A stretch of DNA of 6,417 nucleotides from Nitrospira sp. (GCA_015904055.1 JABMDE010000080.1:28742-35158); one strand, 5' to 3'; positions 1 to 6,213 are shown, counted from the stretch's first letter. The notes: generated by a model from the letters alone, not told the origin. Translations and numbers: made by a program.

Positions 1-1703
1 CCCGGAATCCCCGACAACGCCTGCAGCCACGACGGCGGAAGACTCCGTCCAATGCTTCCTGCTTCTGTGCCTCGCAACCATAGCGACGGTGCCACGACCA
101 CGTCGGACAGCACCGTATCCGCCACCCACACCTCCACCGTATGCCGGAAACTGCGTACCATGACGAGGACGCCGATCATGATCGCGAGCCCGACCATCAA
201 GGCGGACACCGTGACCCCGTTGCGTCCGGGATTGCGTGACGCATGATCGACTGCGACCTCCCTGATGACACCCCGCGTTCCTGATGCGCCGCGTTCCCTC
301 CGGCGGCTCTGCAGCCAGACGATGCAGATCGGAGCGAGACACGAGAGTCCTGCCAGCACACAGAGAGTGGCCAGATAGCCCAGCACCGGAATGCCCCCTA
401 TCGGCTCGGTCAGACTCAACCCTCCGGCGATCGCGAGCAACACCAGCCCACCCACCCCCAACGTACCGGCCCGAAGCTGCCGGCCTGCTTCATAATCGCC
501 GGGCGCCAAGGCGCGCGCAGGAGCCGTTCGGCTCGCATCCCCGCTCGGCCCGATGGCGCCGATCATGGACACCACGACTCCAATCACAACCCCTTCCAAA
601 GAAATCTGCCAGAACCAGCCGGCTTCGAAGAACCGGCTGGCCTCAGATGCAACCGGAACGTAGAGGTCCGAGATCGTCCGGCTCAACAACGCGATCAGTT
701 TCTGAGCCAGTATCAAGCCTGCCACACTCCCGACGATTCCACCTGCCAATCCGAACAGGCCGGCCTCGGCCAAAAAGAGGCCCGCCACACGCGATTGCGT
801 CATGCCGATGGCCCGATAAATCCCGATCTCCCGGCGCCGCCTGGCTACGGCAAATGCCATCGTGTTGTAGATCAGGAACATACCGACCAGCAGTCCCACC
901 CAGCTCAACACCGTCAAGTTCAGACGGAACGCCCGCACCATTTGCTCGACCTGTTTCGTCCGGCTTGACGGGCGTTCGATTGTGACGTGAGGCGGCATCA
1001 TCTCGCGCAGATTCAGCGCCACCTCTTCAACCGGTTTTGTCGCATCCGTCACCAGATCGATCCGATCCAGCCGCCCAACCATCCCAAACGTAATCTGGGC
1101 CGCCGCAATATCCATCACCGCGAGGTGATCCCAGGATGACGTTCGATCGGAACTATCTTCCAGGATGCCAGACACCAAACACAGGATAGGACCGGGGCCG
1201 ATCTGCAACGAGACCCTATCGCCCACTGACAGATTCCACTCAGCCGCCAGCTTCCACCCCAACAGCACTGTGTTCGGATCAAGCACCACATCCAACCGGC
1301 GTTCCGTCGGTTGCTGGGTGAGCCGAAACCCGCGTGAGTCAGCCTCGGCAAAAATATCCAAGCCAAGCACCTGCACAGCCTGACTGCGCCCACCAGCGTC
1401 GATCCGCACTGCCGTTTGAAGAATCACCGGAGAAGCCGATGTGACGCCGGACACATGGCGCGCAGTCGTAATGAGCCGTTCGTCCAGCCCCAACTCACCG
1501 CCTGAAATTTCCAGTGTTGTCGGACCTGCCACGGTCAACACAGCCTGCTCGAACGACCGAAGCACATCGACGTTAGCCGTCCGCACCGCCACAGAGGCTG
1601 AGACGCCAAGGGCGACCCCGATGACGGTCAACAACGTGCGCAGCGGCCATTGAGTCACGTGCGCAGAAACGATCAGCAGAAAGACTTTGATAAAGGAAGG
1701 CAT
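1..1703 (-). CDS. Large FtsX/MacB-type ABC transporter permease, 3' end outside window
   Basis: This is the membrane subunit of an ABC exporter of the LolC/MacB/DevC superfamily, which pairs with a LolD-like ATPase and moves lipids, lipoproteins or hydrophobic compounds at the inner membrane. There are 567 codons here without a stop. Residues about 20-42 form a first membrane segment (start of LRTLLTVIGVALGV). Residues about 45-255 look like a MacB-type periplasmic domain. The first FtsX module runs from about 262 to 395, with the hallmark RRRREIGIYRAIGMT at 288-302. Further membrane segments lie near 413-463, and a second module opens near 490-520 (VTVSALMVGLAIMIGV). Full-length relatives with two modules have about 800-850 residues. 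The ATG at 1703 lacks a clear Shine-Dalgarno site, but a short upstream frame ends in TGA overlapping it (TGATG), suggesting translational coupling. The family is secure; the substrate is unknown. Confidence 0.9.
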   Translation of the reverse strand, partial: MPSFIKVFLLIVSAHVTQWPLRTLLTVIGVALGVSASVAVRTANVDVLRSFEQAVLTVAGPTTLEISGGELGLDERLITTARHVSGVTSASPVILQTAVRIDAGGRSQAVQVLGLDIFAEADSRGFRLTQQPTERRLDVVLDPNTVLLGWKLAAEWNLSVGDRVSLQIGPGPILCLVSGILEDSSDRTSSWDHLAVMDIAAAQITFGMVGRLDRIDLVTDATKPVEEVALNLREMMPPHVTIERPSSRTKQVEQMVRAFRLNLTVLSWVGLLVGMFLIYNTMAFAVARRRREIGIYRAIGMTQSRVAGLFLAEAGLFGLAGGIVGSVAGLILAQKLIALLSRTISDLYVPVASEASRFFEAGWFWQISLEGVVIGVVVSMIGAIGPSGDASRTAPARALAPGDYEAGRQLRAGTLGVGGLVLLAIAGGLSLTEPIGGIPVLGYLATLCVLAGLSCLAPICIVWLQSRRRERGASGTRGVIREVAVDHASRNPGRNGVTVSALMVGLAIMIGVLVMVRSFRHTVEVWVADTVLSDVVVAPSLWLRGTEAGSIGRSLPPSWLQALSGIP

Positions 1704-1816
1704 CAGGAACCAGGGACACCGGACGAACAAAAGGAATCGGGCAGACGGCCACCCGTCACGATGCGTGGAGACAACCCGAACAGCCCGTGCGAAGATCGGC
1801 CGTTTCGTTTACACAT
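1703..1816 (-). pseudogene. Short leader frame, possibly the residual 3' end of the permease's ATPase gene
   Basis: A 37-codon frame (ATG at 1816) ends with TGA at 1705-1703, overlapping the permease ATG by one base. The intact export operon at 5389 uses exactly the same TGATG overlap between its ATPase and permease. The last residues (RIVTGGRLPDS, then a Gly/Ser-rich end) resemble the tail of LolD-like ATPases, where a strand carrying 'xDGRL' follows the H-loop. This suggests the last 15-20 codons of an ATPase whose body has been lost or displaced. The match is short and the frame also crosses the luxR promoter, so chance is a real alternative. Confidence 0.25.
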
Positions 1817-1836
1817 GTACGATCCTTTGCTAGACT
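1808..1836 (+). promoter_or_regulatory. Sigma-70 type promoter of the LuxR-type gene
   Basis: A -35 box TTTACA (1808-1813) and a -10 box TAGACT (1831-1836) are separated by 17 bases. They match consensus at 5/6 and 4/6 positions. Transcription would start near 1843, leaving a leader of about 20 bases with a strong ribosome site before the GTG start at 1865. Confidence 0.6.
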
Positions 1837-1850
1837 TGCTTCACGATTTC

Positions 1851-1856
1851 AGGAGG
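1851..1856 (+). promoter_or_regulatory. Shine-Dalgarno site that fixes the GTG start of the LuxR-type gene
   Basis: AGGAGG is a full consensus site, 8 bases before GTG at 1865. It decides against the upstream in-frame ATG at 1787, which would place the promoter and this site inside the coding region. Confidence 0.8.
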
Positions 1857-1864
1857 CACCTACG

Positions 1865-2143
1865 GTGGCACACAGTCGAGGCAATACCGCACTCACCTTC
1901 GAACCAGCCGAGAGCGGACGAAAACAGGCGTCCCAGGTTACTCCCCGTCAATCGCAGATCCTCAAGATGGTGGCGATGGGGCACACCAACCGCGAGATCG
2001 CCGCTTCACTGAAGATCAGCGTCCGTACGGTCGAAGTGCACCGCTTCAATCTGATGCGGCGTCTCAACGCCCGTAACGTCGCCCAACTGCTGCGTCAATC
2101 CCTGCGCTATGGATTGTTGCCGGCAAGCTTTGGCAAACGATAA
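1865..2143 (+). CDS. Small stand-alone LuxR/GerE-type helix-turn-helix regulator
   Basis: This 92-residue protein is essentially one DNA-binding domain. After about 22 polar residues, the GerE-type domain begins with VTPRQSQILKMVAMGHTN (25-42), followed by the helix-turn-helix REIAASLKISVRTVEVHR (43-60) with the recognition helix from about residue 52, and a dimerisation-type helix to about 82. There is no receiver or ligand-binding domain in this frame or upstream, so it resembles orphan GerE-like regulators rather than a full response regulator. The GTG start is chosen from the AGGAGG 8 bases upstream and a promoter at 1808-1836. It converges with the pyrD remnant: the two stop codons are 3 bases apart, with no terminator hairpin seen between them. 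Its position between a broken ATPase gene and a permease gene may reflect rearrangement rather than function. DNA binding is secure; targets and signal are unknown. Confidence 0.88.
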   Translation: MAHSRGNTALTFEPAESGRKQASQVTPRQSQILKMVAMGHTNREIAASLKISVRTVEVHRFNLMRRLNARNVAQLLRQSLRYGLLPASFGKR

Positions 2144-3048
2144 CTCCTACAGCTCTTTGACCATCCCTCGGCATTCCGAGACTGAGTGATATCCTTTCCG
2201 CGCCAGAATCTCGGCCAGTTCCTTGTCCAGCCGGCTGAACACATCCAGCCCCTCCTCGACCAGCACCGTACCGATTTGTAACGCCGATGCGCCGCATAAC
2301 AGATGCTCGAACGCATCCACGCCATCCATAATACCGCCGGTGCCGATGATCGGGATTCTGCCTTGAAATAATTTGTAGAAGGCGCGGACATTCGCCAGTG
2401 CCACCGGCTTAATAAGTCTGCCGCCCAGCCCGCCGAATCCGCCCTTTGGTTTGATGACGACGGCTTCGTCTGCTCACCTGCCTTGGCCAAATTTCTAATG
2501 AGGGCCATGATATCAGCCCCCTGATGCGAATCGATATTCCCGGTCGGCTCATCCGCAAGCAAGAGACCAGGCCGATGCGCCAACGCCCGTGCAATTGCCA
2601 CCCGCTGCTGTTCACCCCCGGATAGCTCACCCGGCCGATGATGCCGCCGCCGGCTCATCCCCACCATCTCCAACACCTCGTCCGCCCGCATCGCTGCACT
2701 GCGTCCGCTGTCTCCGCGCAACAGCAATGGAAGCGCAACATTCTCCTCCGCCGTCAGTCCATGCACTAGATGAAAGGCTTGAAACACGATACCGATGGTT
2801 TCGCGCCTGATTCTTGTCCACTCGGAACTGGACAAGCCAGCCGTGGACTGCCCATCGAGCACAATGTCTCCTGACGTGGGGTGATCCAGCCCGGCAATGA
2901 GATTCAGCAATGTGCTTTTCCCGCACCCGCTCGGCCCGATAAACGCACAGAATTCTCCACGCCGTATTTCTAAGTTGATATCGGTCACCGCGGCCACCCT
3001 GGCCCCGCCTCGCACATAGGATTTGGAAAGCTCCTTCAAAACAACCAC
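2107..3048 (-). CDS. ABC transporter ATPase (LolD-like), truncated before the H-loop and fused out of frame to pyrD
   Basis: This is the nucleotide-binding subunit of a LolD/MacB-type exporter. Residues 1-192 are genuine: Walker [10 protein letters not shown] (38-46), Q-loop Q90, signature LSGGEQQRV (142-150), Walker B LLLADEP (162-168) and D-loop NIDS (171-174). The similarity stops at about residue 192. The H-loop histidine (normally 'VTHD', about 25 residues after the D-loop) and the C-terminal strands are missing. The next 121 residues, rich in Arg, Ser and Trp, are an out-of-frame reading of the pyrD fragment and then of DNA antisense to the luxR 3' end. ATP hydrolysis should therefore be lost. 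The GTG start at 3048 is supported by GGAG 8 bases upstream. The expected partner is the large permease at 1703, now separated by about 0.77 kb. Confidence 0.85.
   Translation of the reverse strand: MVVLKELSKSYVRGGARVAAVTDINLEIRRGEFCAFIGPSGCGKSTLLNLIAGLDHPTSGDIVLDGQSTAGLSSSEWTRIRRETIGIVFQAFHLVHGLTAEENVALPLLLRGDSGRSAAMRADEVLEMVGMSRRRHHRPGELSGGEQQRVAIARALAHRPGLLLADEPTGNIDSHQGADIMALIRNLAKAGEQTKPSSSNQRADSAGWAADLLSRWHWRMSAPSTNYFKAESRSSAPAVLWMAWMRSSICYAAHRRYKSVRCWSRRGWMCSAGWTRNWPRFWRGKDITQSRNAEGWSKSCRSYRLPKLAGNNP
2147..2473 (-). pseudogene. pyrD: 3' fragment of class 1A dihydroorotate dehydrogenase
   Basis: This frame gives 108 residues matching the C-terminal third of class 1A dihydroorotate dehydrogenase, a cytosolic FMN enzyme of about 310 residues that oxidises dihydroorotate to orotate in pyrimidine synthesis. 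Visible hallmarks are [17 protein letters not shown] followed by [12 protein letters not shown], the FMN phosphate-binding [26 protein letters not shown], and the ending ECRGMVKEL. The N-terminal two thirds, including the catalytic-base loop and most of the barrel, are absent. The frame meets a TGA at 2476-2474, just upstream of the first family-like residues. Beyond that the DNA is an ABC ATPase in a different frame, so the fragment has no start of its own. An internal ATG at 2404 could give an 85-residue product with no expected activity. It ends 3 bases from the convergent luxR stop. Confidence 0.85.
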
Positions 3049-3056
3049 GAATGTAT

Positions 3057-3060
3057 CTCC
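3057..3060 (-). promoter_or_regulatory. Shine-Dalgarno site of the truncated ABC ATPase gene
   Basis: GGAG on the minus strand lies 8 bases before GTG at 3048. It supports a GTG start, because no in-frame ATG gives a better N-terminus. The first residues ([10 protein letters not shown]) match the usual start of this family. Confidence 0.6.
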
Positions 3061-3143
3061 AATGCCTGTATATCGGCTACGTGCGAATAACCGCTATCGC
3101 GCAACTGCTTTCGTATAGCACAACCATTTAGAATGCGACAACC

Positions 3144-3171
3144 TTGACAGAACAGACCTATTCACCATAAT
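3144..3171 (+). promoter_or_regulatory. Strong sigma-70 type promoter of comF
   Basis: A perfect -35 box TTGACA (3144-3149) and a -10 box CATAAT (3166-3171, 5/6) are separated by 16 bases. Transcription should begin near 3178. It lies in the short divergent space between the ATPase gene and comF and probably also drives the fmdB-like gene downstream. Confidence 0.65.
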
Positions 3172-3201
3172 GAGAGCATCGTGGCATACGCTGGGACACA
3201 G

Positions 3202-4029
3202 ATGCTGTCTATGGCTCACTCCTGGATTGAATCTGCACCGCAACTCATACGTCGGGCCATCCGGTTTCTCTTGCCGGCTGAGTGTGCGGTCTGCCGTATA
3301 TCCTTGGCCGACGATCCGATTCCACACTTCTGCTCCGGCTGCTGGAATACCATCGCGCTGCCAGGCCATTCACGCTGTACCCGATGCGACCGCCCCTTCG
3401 CCTCACCGGTTGCGACAGTCTACAGCCCAACGCATGTGTGCCACTCCTGCGCCATGCGCCCCCCGTCCTTCACCAGAGCCTGGACACTCTATCCTTACCA
3501 GTCCCCTCTACGAGATGCCATCTGCCTGTTCAAATACCAGGGAAAAGTCTCACTAGCGACGCCGTTGGCTCACCTCATGATCAACCAGCTTCCGACGCTC
3601 GATTCCATCGACCTTATCATGCCCGTGCCGTTGCACGCCGGGCGGCTGCGCGAACGGGAATTCAATCAATCCTTACTGCTGTCAGACCGGATCGGCCGCC
3701 ATCTCTGCATCCCTGTCTCCTGCGTGGATCTGATCCGAACCGTTCCCTCACCTGCGCAGACCGCCCTCTCCAGAAAAGAGCGATTGAAGAATCTCCGCGG
3801 AGCCTTTGCCGTCACTCACCCTGACTCGATTGCCGGCAAACGCATTCTATTGATTGACGACGTATTCACAACCGGCGCCACCGTGAATGAATGCGCGAAG
3901 ACCCTCCGCAAAACCGGTTCTGGCGACGTCTTTGTGTTGACCTTGGGACGCACCATGGATGCGAGTCACATCCCGGATCGAGTCCTTGCGGAAAGAACTC
4001 ATATGGCGGCCGATGTCATTGGAGGATGA
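3202..4029 (+). CDS. comF: ComF-family protein (zinc ribbon plus phosphoribosyltransferase fold)
   Basis: This is a complete 275-residue ComF/GntX-type protein. Relatives act inside the cell in competence or DNA uptake and in use of DNA or gluconate; the exact reaction is not established. Four CxxC pairs (28/31, 44/47, 59/62, 80/83) form the N-terminal double zinc ribbon. The C-terminal half is a type I phosphoribosyltransferase fold with LIMPVPLH (138-145), REREFNQS (150-157), QTALSRKER (186-194) and the PRPP-binding loop ILLIDDVFTTGAT (215-227). Start choice: GTG at 3181 is also in frame but lies only about 3 bases from the predicted transcription start. ATG at 3202 has GGGA 5 bases upstream, and ATG at 3211 is a further option. 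The fmdB-like gene follows after 3 bases, so the two probably form an operon. All key residues are present. Confidence 0.93.
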   Translation: MLSMAHSWIESAPQLIRRAIRFLLPAECAVCRISLADDPIPHFCSGCWNTIALPGHSRCTRCDRPFASPVATVYSPTHVCHSCAMRPPSFTRAWTLYPYQSPLRDAICLFKYQGKVSLATPLAHLMINQLPTLDSIDLIMPVPLHAGRLREREFNQSLLLSDRIGRHLCIPVSCVDLIRTVPSPAQTALSRKERLKNLRGAFAVTHPDSIAGKRILLIDDVFTTGATVNECAKTLRKTGSGDVFVLTLGRTMDASHIPDRVLAERTHMAADVIGG

Positions 4030-4032
4030 TCC

Positions 4033-4154
4033 ATGCCAATTTATGAATACCTCTGCAGAGTTTGTAAGAAGCGATGGGCAAAGACGTCGGCGACGATATG
4101 GAGGCCATGATGGAGCACGCGGGAGAACCTGGAGAGATTGTCGAAAATGGGGGG
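4033..4154 (+). pseudogene. FmdB-type zinc ribbon gene with an internal frame-breaking deletion
   Basis: The ATG at 4033, with GGAGGA 6 bases upstream inside the comF end, opens with MPIYEYLCRVCKKR. This is the classic start of the FmdB/CxxC zinc ribbon family, small putative regulators of about 70-120 residues. The second CxxC pair and the middle of the protein are missing. That frame becomes unfamiliar at about codon 14-15 and stops at 4110 after 25 residues. In another frame, from about 4074, the sequence reads MGKDVGDDMEAMMEHAGEPG and continues acidic to about 4154. As I recall, this resembles the acidic tail of longer FmdB proteins from Nitrospira- or Geobacter-like bacteria. The simplest reading is a deletion of several tens of codons between an AAGAAG-type N-terminal site and the tail, leaving a frameshift. 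The tail frame stays open to 4256 by chance. N-terminal identity is firm; the tail assignment is weaker. Confidence 0.7.
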
Positions 4155-4185
4155 CAACGGCTGGTATTGACAGTCTGTGACAGGC

Positions 4186-4211
4186 ATTGTCATGTATTTT
4201 TACTTGACAAT
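4186..4211. promoter_or_regulatory. Inverted repeat overlapping an orphan -35 box, possible operator
   Basis: ATTGTCA (4186-4192) and TGACAAT (4205-4211) form a perfect 7-base inverted repeat with a 12-base spacer. The right arm overlaps the -35 box at 4204. The half-site core TGACA recurs at 4168-4172 and 4178-4182, and the latter pairs with 4188-4192 as TGACA-N5-TGTCA. Clustered, phased half-sites over a promoter suggest a dimeric regulator site, though the A+T-rich context raises the chance of coincidence. Confidence 0.4.
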
Positions 4212-5389
4212 TCTCTGACGATCCCTAGAATACGCTCATTATCAGGAGCCTCATGAGTCTGCATAGCTACGATGAGATCTGGTGGCACGATGGGGACAGC
4301 CCAGAAAAGCGACGCGCCCAGCACGCCGACCACAATCCCCAGACAGCCGCCGACTACGCTGAGCGTCACGGCTTCAATCAGAAACTGTATGACAATGTGC
4401 CGCCGCTTGGCTCCCATCGCCATCCGCACACCGATTTCCCTGGTCCGCTCCGTGACCGACACCAAGAGAATATTCATAATGCCGATCCCCCCGACAAGGA
4501 GTGACACGGACGCGATGGCAAACAGCATGATTGTCAACGTCTCGCTCGTGCTTTCCTGGACCTTGCCGATATCCACCTGCGTTCTGATCATAAAGTCGTC
4601 GTCCTGATCGGGCTGGAGACGGTGCCGAAGGCGAAGAGCCTCACGAATCTGAGCCACGGCAGGCGCCAAGTCCTCCGACCGTTCTGCCGACGCAAACAAG
4701 GCGCCGACCGAGCCCAAGAACTGCGTGCCGAAGACTTTTCGTTCTGCTGTGCTGAACGGGATAAAAATAATATCGTCTTGGTCATTCCCTTGGCTCGATT
4801 GTCCCTTGGGTGACAAGACACCGATTACGTGAAACGGCACATTCTTGATACGAATGATCGCTCCGACCGGTTCCTCCCCCACATCGAATAAATTCTCAAC
4901 CACCGTCTGTCCAACCAGCGCCACACGCGCAGCTGTATCCACATCCTGCTGCGTGAACGCCCCCCCGCTGCTGAGCGACCAGTCTCGAATCGCCAAATAG
5001 CTCAGAGAAATACCGTTGACCGTCCCATTCCAGTTCTTATTCCCATTGATGATCTGCATGACATCCCGCTTGGCCCAACCGGTATCACGCAACAGCGGAA
5101 TGCGCTTCTTGAGTTCCATGCCGTCCGATGTCGTCAATCTCACCCCGCCGCCCTGTCTGCCTCGCACCCCGCCCGAACTTGTAGCCCCAGGCACGACGAT
5201 GATAACGTTGGTGCCTATGCTGGCAACTCGTTGGGCGACGGCAACCTTGGCCCCTTCGCCGATGCTCACCATCGCAATCACCGAGCCAACGCCGATCACA
5301 ATCCCCAACATGGTCAATCCGGCCCGGAGCCGATTACGGCCCAGAATACGAATCGCCGTAACCATGGTTAGCAACACAAACGCCGGCAT
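4190..5389 (-). CDS. macB: MacB-type ABC permease with its C-terminal segment replaced
   Basis: This is the membrane subunit of a MacAB-like exporter, with its ATPase as a separate gene. Of its 399 residues, the N-terminus RAGLTMLGIVIGVGSVIAM (first membrane segment, about 22-40) leads into GEGAK and a periplasmic MacB domain (about 45-270). The FtsX module follows, with SVSLLVGGIGIMNILLVSV (about 293-311) and the hallmark TERTREIGVRMAMGAKRR. Family-like sequence ends at LGASL (357-361). The remaining 38 residues are hydrophilic and unlike the family, which should have a last membrane segment followed by YPARKA and PIEALRYE-type ends. Those codons read antisense through the plus-strand stub, promoter and fmdB tail, so the stop at 4190 is accidental. 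The start overlaps the ATPase stop (TGATG). The protein probably lacks its fourth membrane helix and may be non-functional. Confidence 0.88.
   Translation of the reverse strand: MPAFVLLTMVTAIRILGRNRLRAGLTMLGIVIGVGSVIAMVSIGEGAKVAVAQRVASIGTNVIIVVPGATSSGGVRGRQGGGVRLTTSDGMELKKRIPLLRDTGWAKRDVMQIINGNKNWNGTVNGISLSYLAIRDWSLSSGGAFTQQDVDTAARVALVGQTVVENLFDVGEEPVGAIIRIKNVPFHVIGVLSPKGQSSQGNDQDDIIFIPFSTAERKVFGTQFLGSVGALFASAERSEDLAPAVAQIREALRLRHRLQPDQDDDFMIRTQVDIGKVQESTSETLTIMLFAIASVSLLVGGIGIMNILLVSVTERTREIGVRMAMGAKRRHIVIQFLIEAVTLSVVGGCLGIVVGVLGASLFWAVPIVPPDLIVAMQTHEAPDNERILGIVRELSSKNT
4204..4231 (+). promoter_or_regulatory. Near-consensus sigma-70 promoter of a lost plus-strand gene
   Basis: TTGACA (4204-4209, 6/6) and TAGAAT (4226-4231, 5/6) are separated by 16 bases. 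Transcription would start near 4238. AGGAG at 4244-4248 lies 4 bases before ATG at 4253. The unit points rightward into DNA antisense to the MacB-type permease, so its original gene is no longer present beyond the first codons. Confidence 0.65.
4253..4303 (+). pseudogene. 5' stub of an unidentified plus-strand gene, joined to the antisense of the permease 3' end
   Basis: A promoter and AGGAG ribosome site lead to ATG at 4253, which opens with MSLHSYDEIWWHDG. I do not recognise the protein. From about 4300 rightward the same DNA is clearly the coding sequence of the MacB-type permease on the opposite strand, so only about the first 15 codons can be native. The frame stays open to 4504, giving an 83-residue chimeric product rich in His, Pro and Asp whose later part is an antisense shadow. 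The stub could be expressed given the strong upstream signals, but nothing suggests function. Confidence 0.4.
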
Positions 5390-6108
5390 CAGATCTCCGA
5401 GGACGATGGCGCCGTAGTCGATCGAGTGCGACGGTCTGTCAACACTCGACCATCCTTGATGACCACTTCCCGATCGGCATAGGCCGCAATATCTGATTCA
5501 TGCGTCACAAGAATTATTGTTATGCCCTGCTCCTTATTCAACCCATCGAGAATCGCCATGATTTCCCGGCTCGACTCTGTATCCAGATTACCGGTCGGTT
5601 CATCCGCCAGCAGCAGAGACGGTGACGCTACCAACGCCCGTGCGATCGCTACACGTTGCTGCTGGCCTCCTGAAAGCTGTGCGGGATGGTGCCTCTCTCG
5701 CCCTTGAAGCCCGACACGGCACAGAGCCTCCGTGGCCAACACCCGCTGCTCCCGTAACGAGACTCCCCGGTAAAATAGCGGCAACTGCACATTTTCCAGC
5801 GCGCTGGTGCGTGGGATCAGATTGAAGTTTTGAAATACAAATCCGATCTGTCGATTTCGAATATCAGCGAGTTGATCTGCCCGTAACCCCGCGACATCGA
5901 CGCCATTCAACCAATAGCATCCTGTGGTCGGCTGGTCCAAACAACCGAGGATGTTCATGAGGGTCGACTTTCCGGAGCCGGACGACCCCATGATCGCGAC
6001 AAACTCTCCTGATTCGATCGATAAATCCAGCCCTCGAAGGGCCTGTACTTCGACATCACCAAGGCGGTAGATTTTCCGGATATCCTCACAAGATATGAGC
6101 ACGGCCAT
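5389..6108 (-). CDS. ABC transporter ATPase of the MacAB-like exporter (LolD/MacB family), complete
   Basis: This nucleotide-binding subunit energises the permease encoded next to it. All motifs are present in 239 residues, the usual length: Walker [10 protein letters not shown] (41-49), Q-loop Q93, signature LSGGQQQRV (145-153), Walker B LLLADEP (165-171), D-loop NLDT (174-177) and H-loop H203 in VTHE. The ATG at 6108 is supported by AGAGGG 10 bases upstream and by a typical family N-terminus. The TGA at 5391-5389 overlaps the permease ATG, so the two are probably translationally coupled. The MacA-like adaptor gene ends 105 bases upstream on the same strand, completing a MacA - ATPase - permease operon. 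Nothing in it looks damaged, unlike the other ATPase gene starting at 3048. Confidence 0.95.
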   Translation of the reverse strand: MAVLISCEDIRKIYRLGDVEVQALRGLDLSIESGEFVAIMGSSGSGKSTLMNILGCLDQPTTGCYWLNGVDVAGLRADQLADIRNRQIGFVFQNFNLIPRTSALENVQLPLFYRGVSLREQRVLATEALCRVGLQGRERHHPAQLSGGQQQRVAIARALVASPSLLLADEPTGNLDTESSREIMAILDGLNKEQGITIILVTHESDIAAYADREVVIKDGRVLTDRRTRSTTAPSSSEI

Positions 6109-6118
6109 CAGCGGGTGA

Positions 6119-6124
6119 CCCTCT
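6119..6124 (-). promoter_or_regulatory. Shine-Dalgarno site of the complete ABC ATPase gene
   Basis: AGAGGG on the minus strand lies 10 bases before ATG at 6108. The 105-base gap behind it (6109-6213) is A+T-rich near the gene and contains two copies of GGCCCGC, but I see no convincing promoter or terminator hairpin in it. Confidence 0.5.
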
Positions 6125-6213
6125 TATCATTTTATCATTGGGAAAATACCCTGGGCAGAGACAACCACTATAGCGGGCCAAGCAGTGCGGGCCTAGCGTT
6201 CAATTGCACACAG

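Noticed and set aside
615..640. Inverted repeat CCAGCCGG - 10 bases - CCGGCTGG, considered as a terminator or protein site
   Set aside because: It lies inside the permease coding sequence, has no T-run, and encodes ordinary family residues.
284..985. A 233-codon open frame on the plus strand
   Set aside because: It is rich in Arg, Pro and Ser with no recognisable domain and lies exactly antisense to the well-conserved FtsX module of the large permease. It is a high-G+C shadow frame.
1115..1393. A 92-codon minus-strand frame overlapping the large permease
   Set aside because: It is a frame-shifted reading of the permease periplasmic domain on the same strand. The permease frame itself is unbroken through it, so no frameshift needs to be invoked.
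1745..1775. An H-loop-like 'STHRD' reading upstream of the permease, considered as the missing ATPase H-loop
   Set aside because: It is in a different frame from the TGATG-coupled tail, runs straight into the permease without a stop, and lacks the preceding hydrophobic strand.
2141..2149. Terminator between the convergent luxR and pyrD remnant
   Set aside because: The stops are 3 bases apart and I found no hairpin with a T-run in either direction.
3061..3143. Possible minus-strand promoter for the truncated ATPase gene (TTGTCG and TATACG-like boxes)
   Set aside because: The match is only about 4/6 in each box, and several equally poor alternatives exist in the same stretch.
3282..3824. Long alternative plus-strand frames within comF (also 3170-3556)
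   Set aside because: The comF frame has all zinc and PRPP motifs. The overlapping frames have biased composition and no motif.
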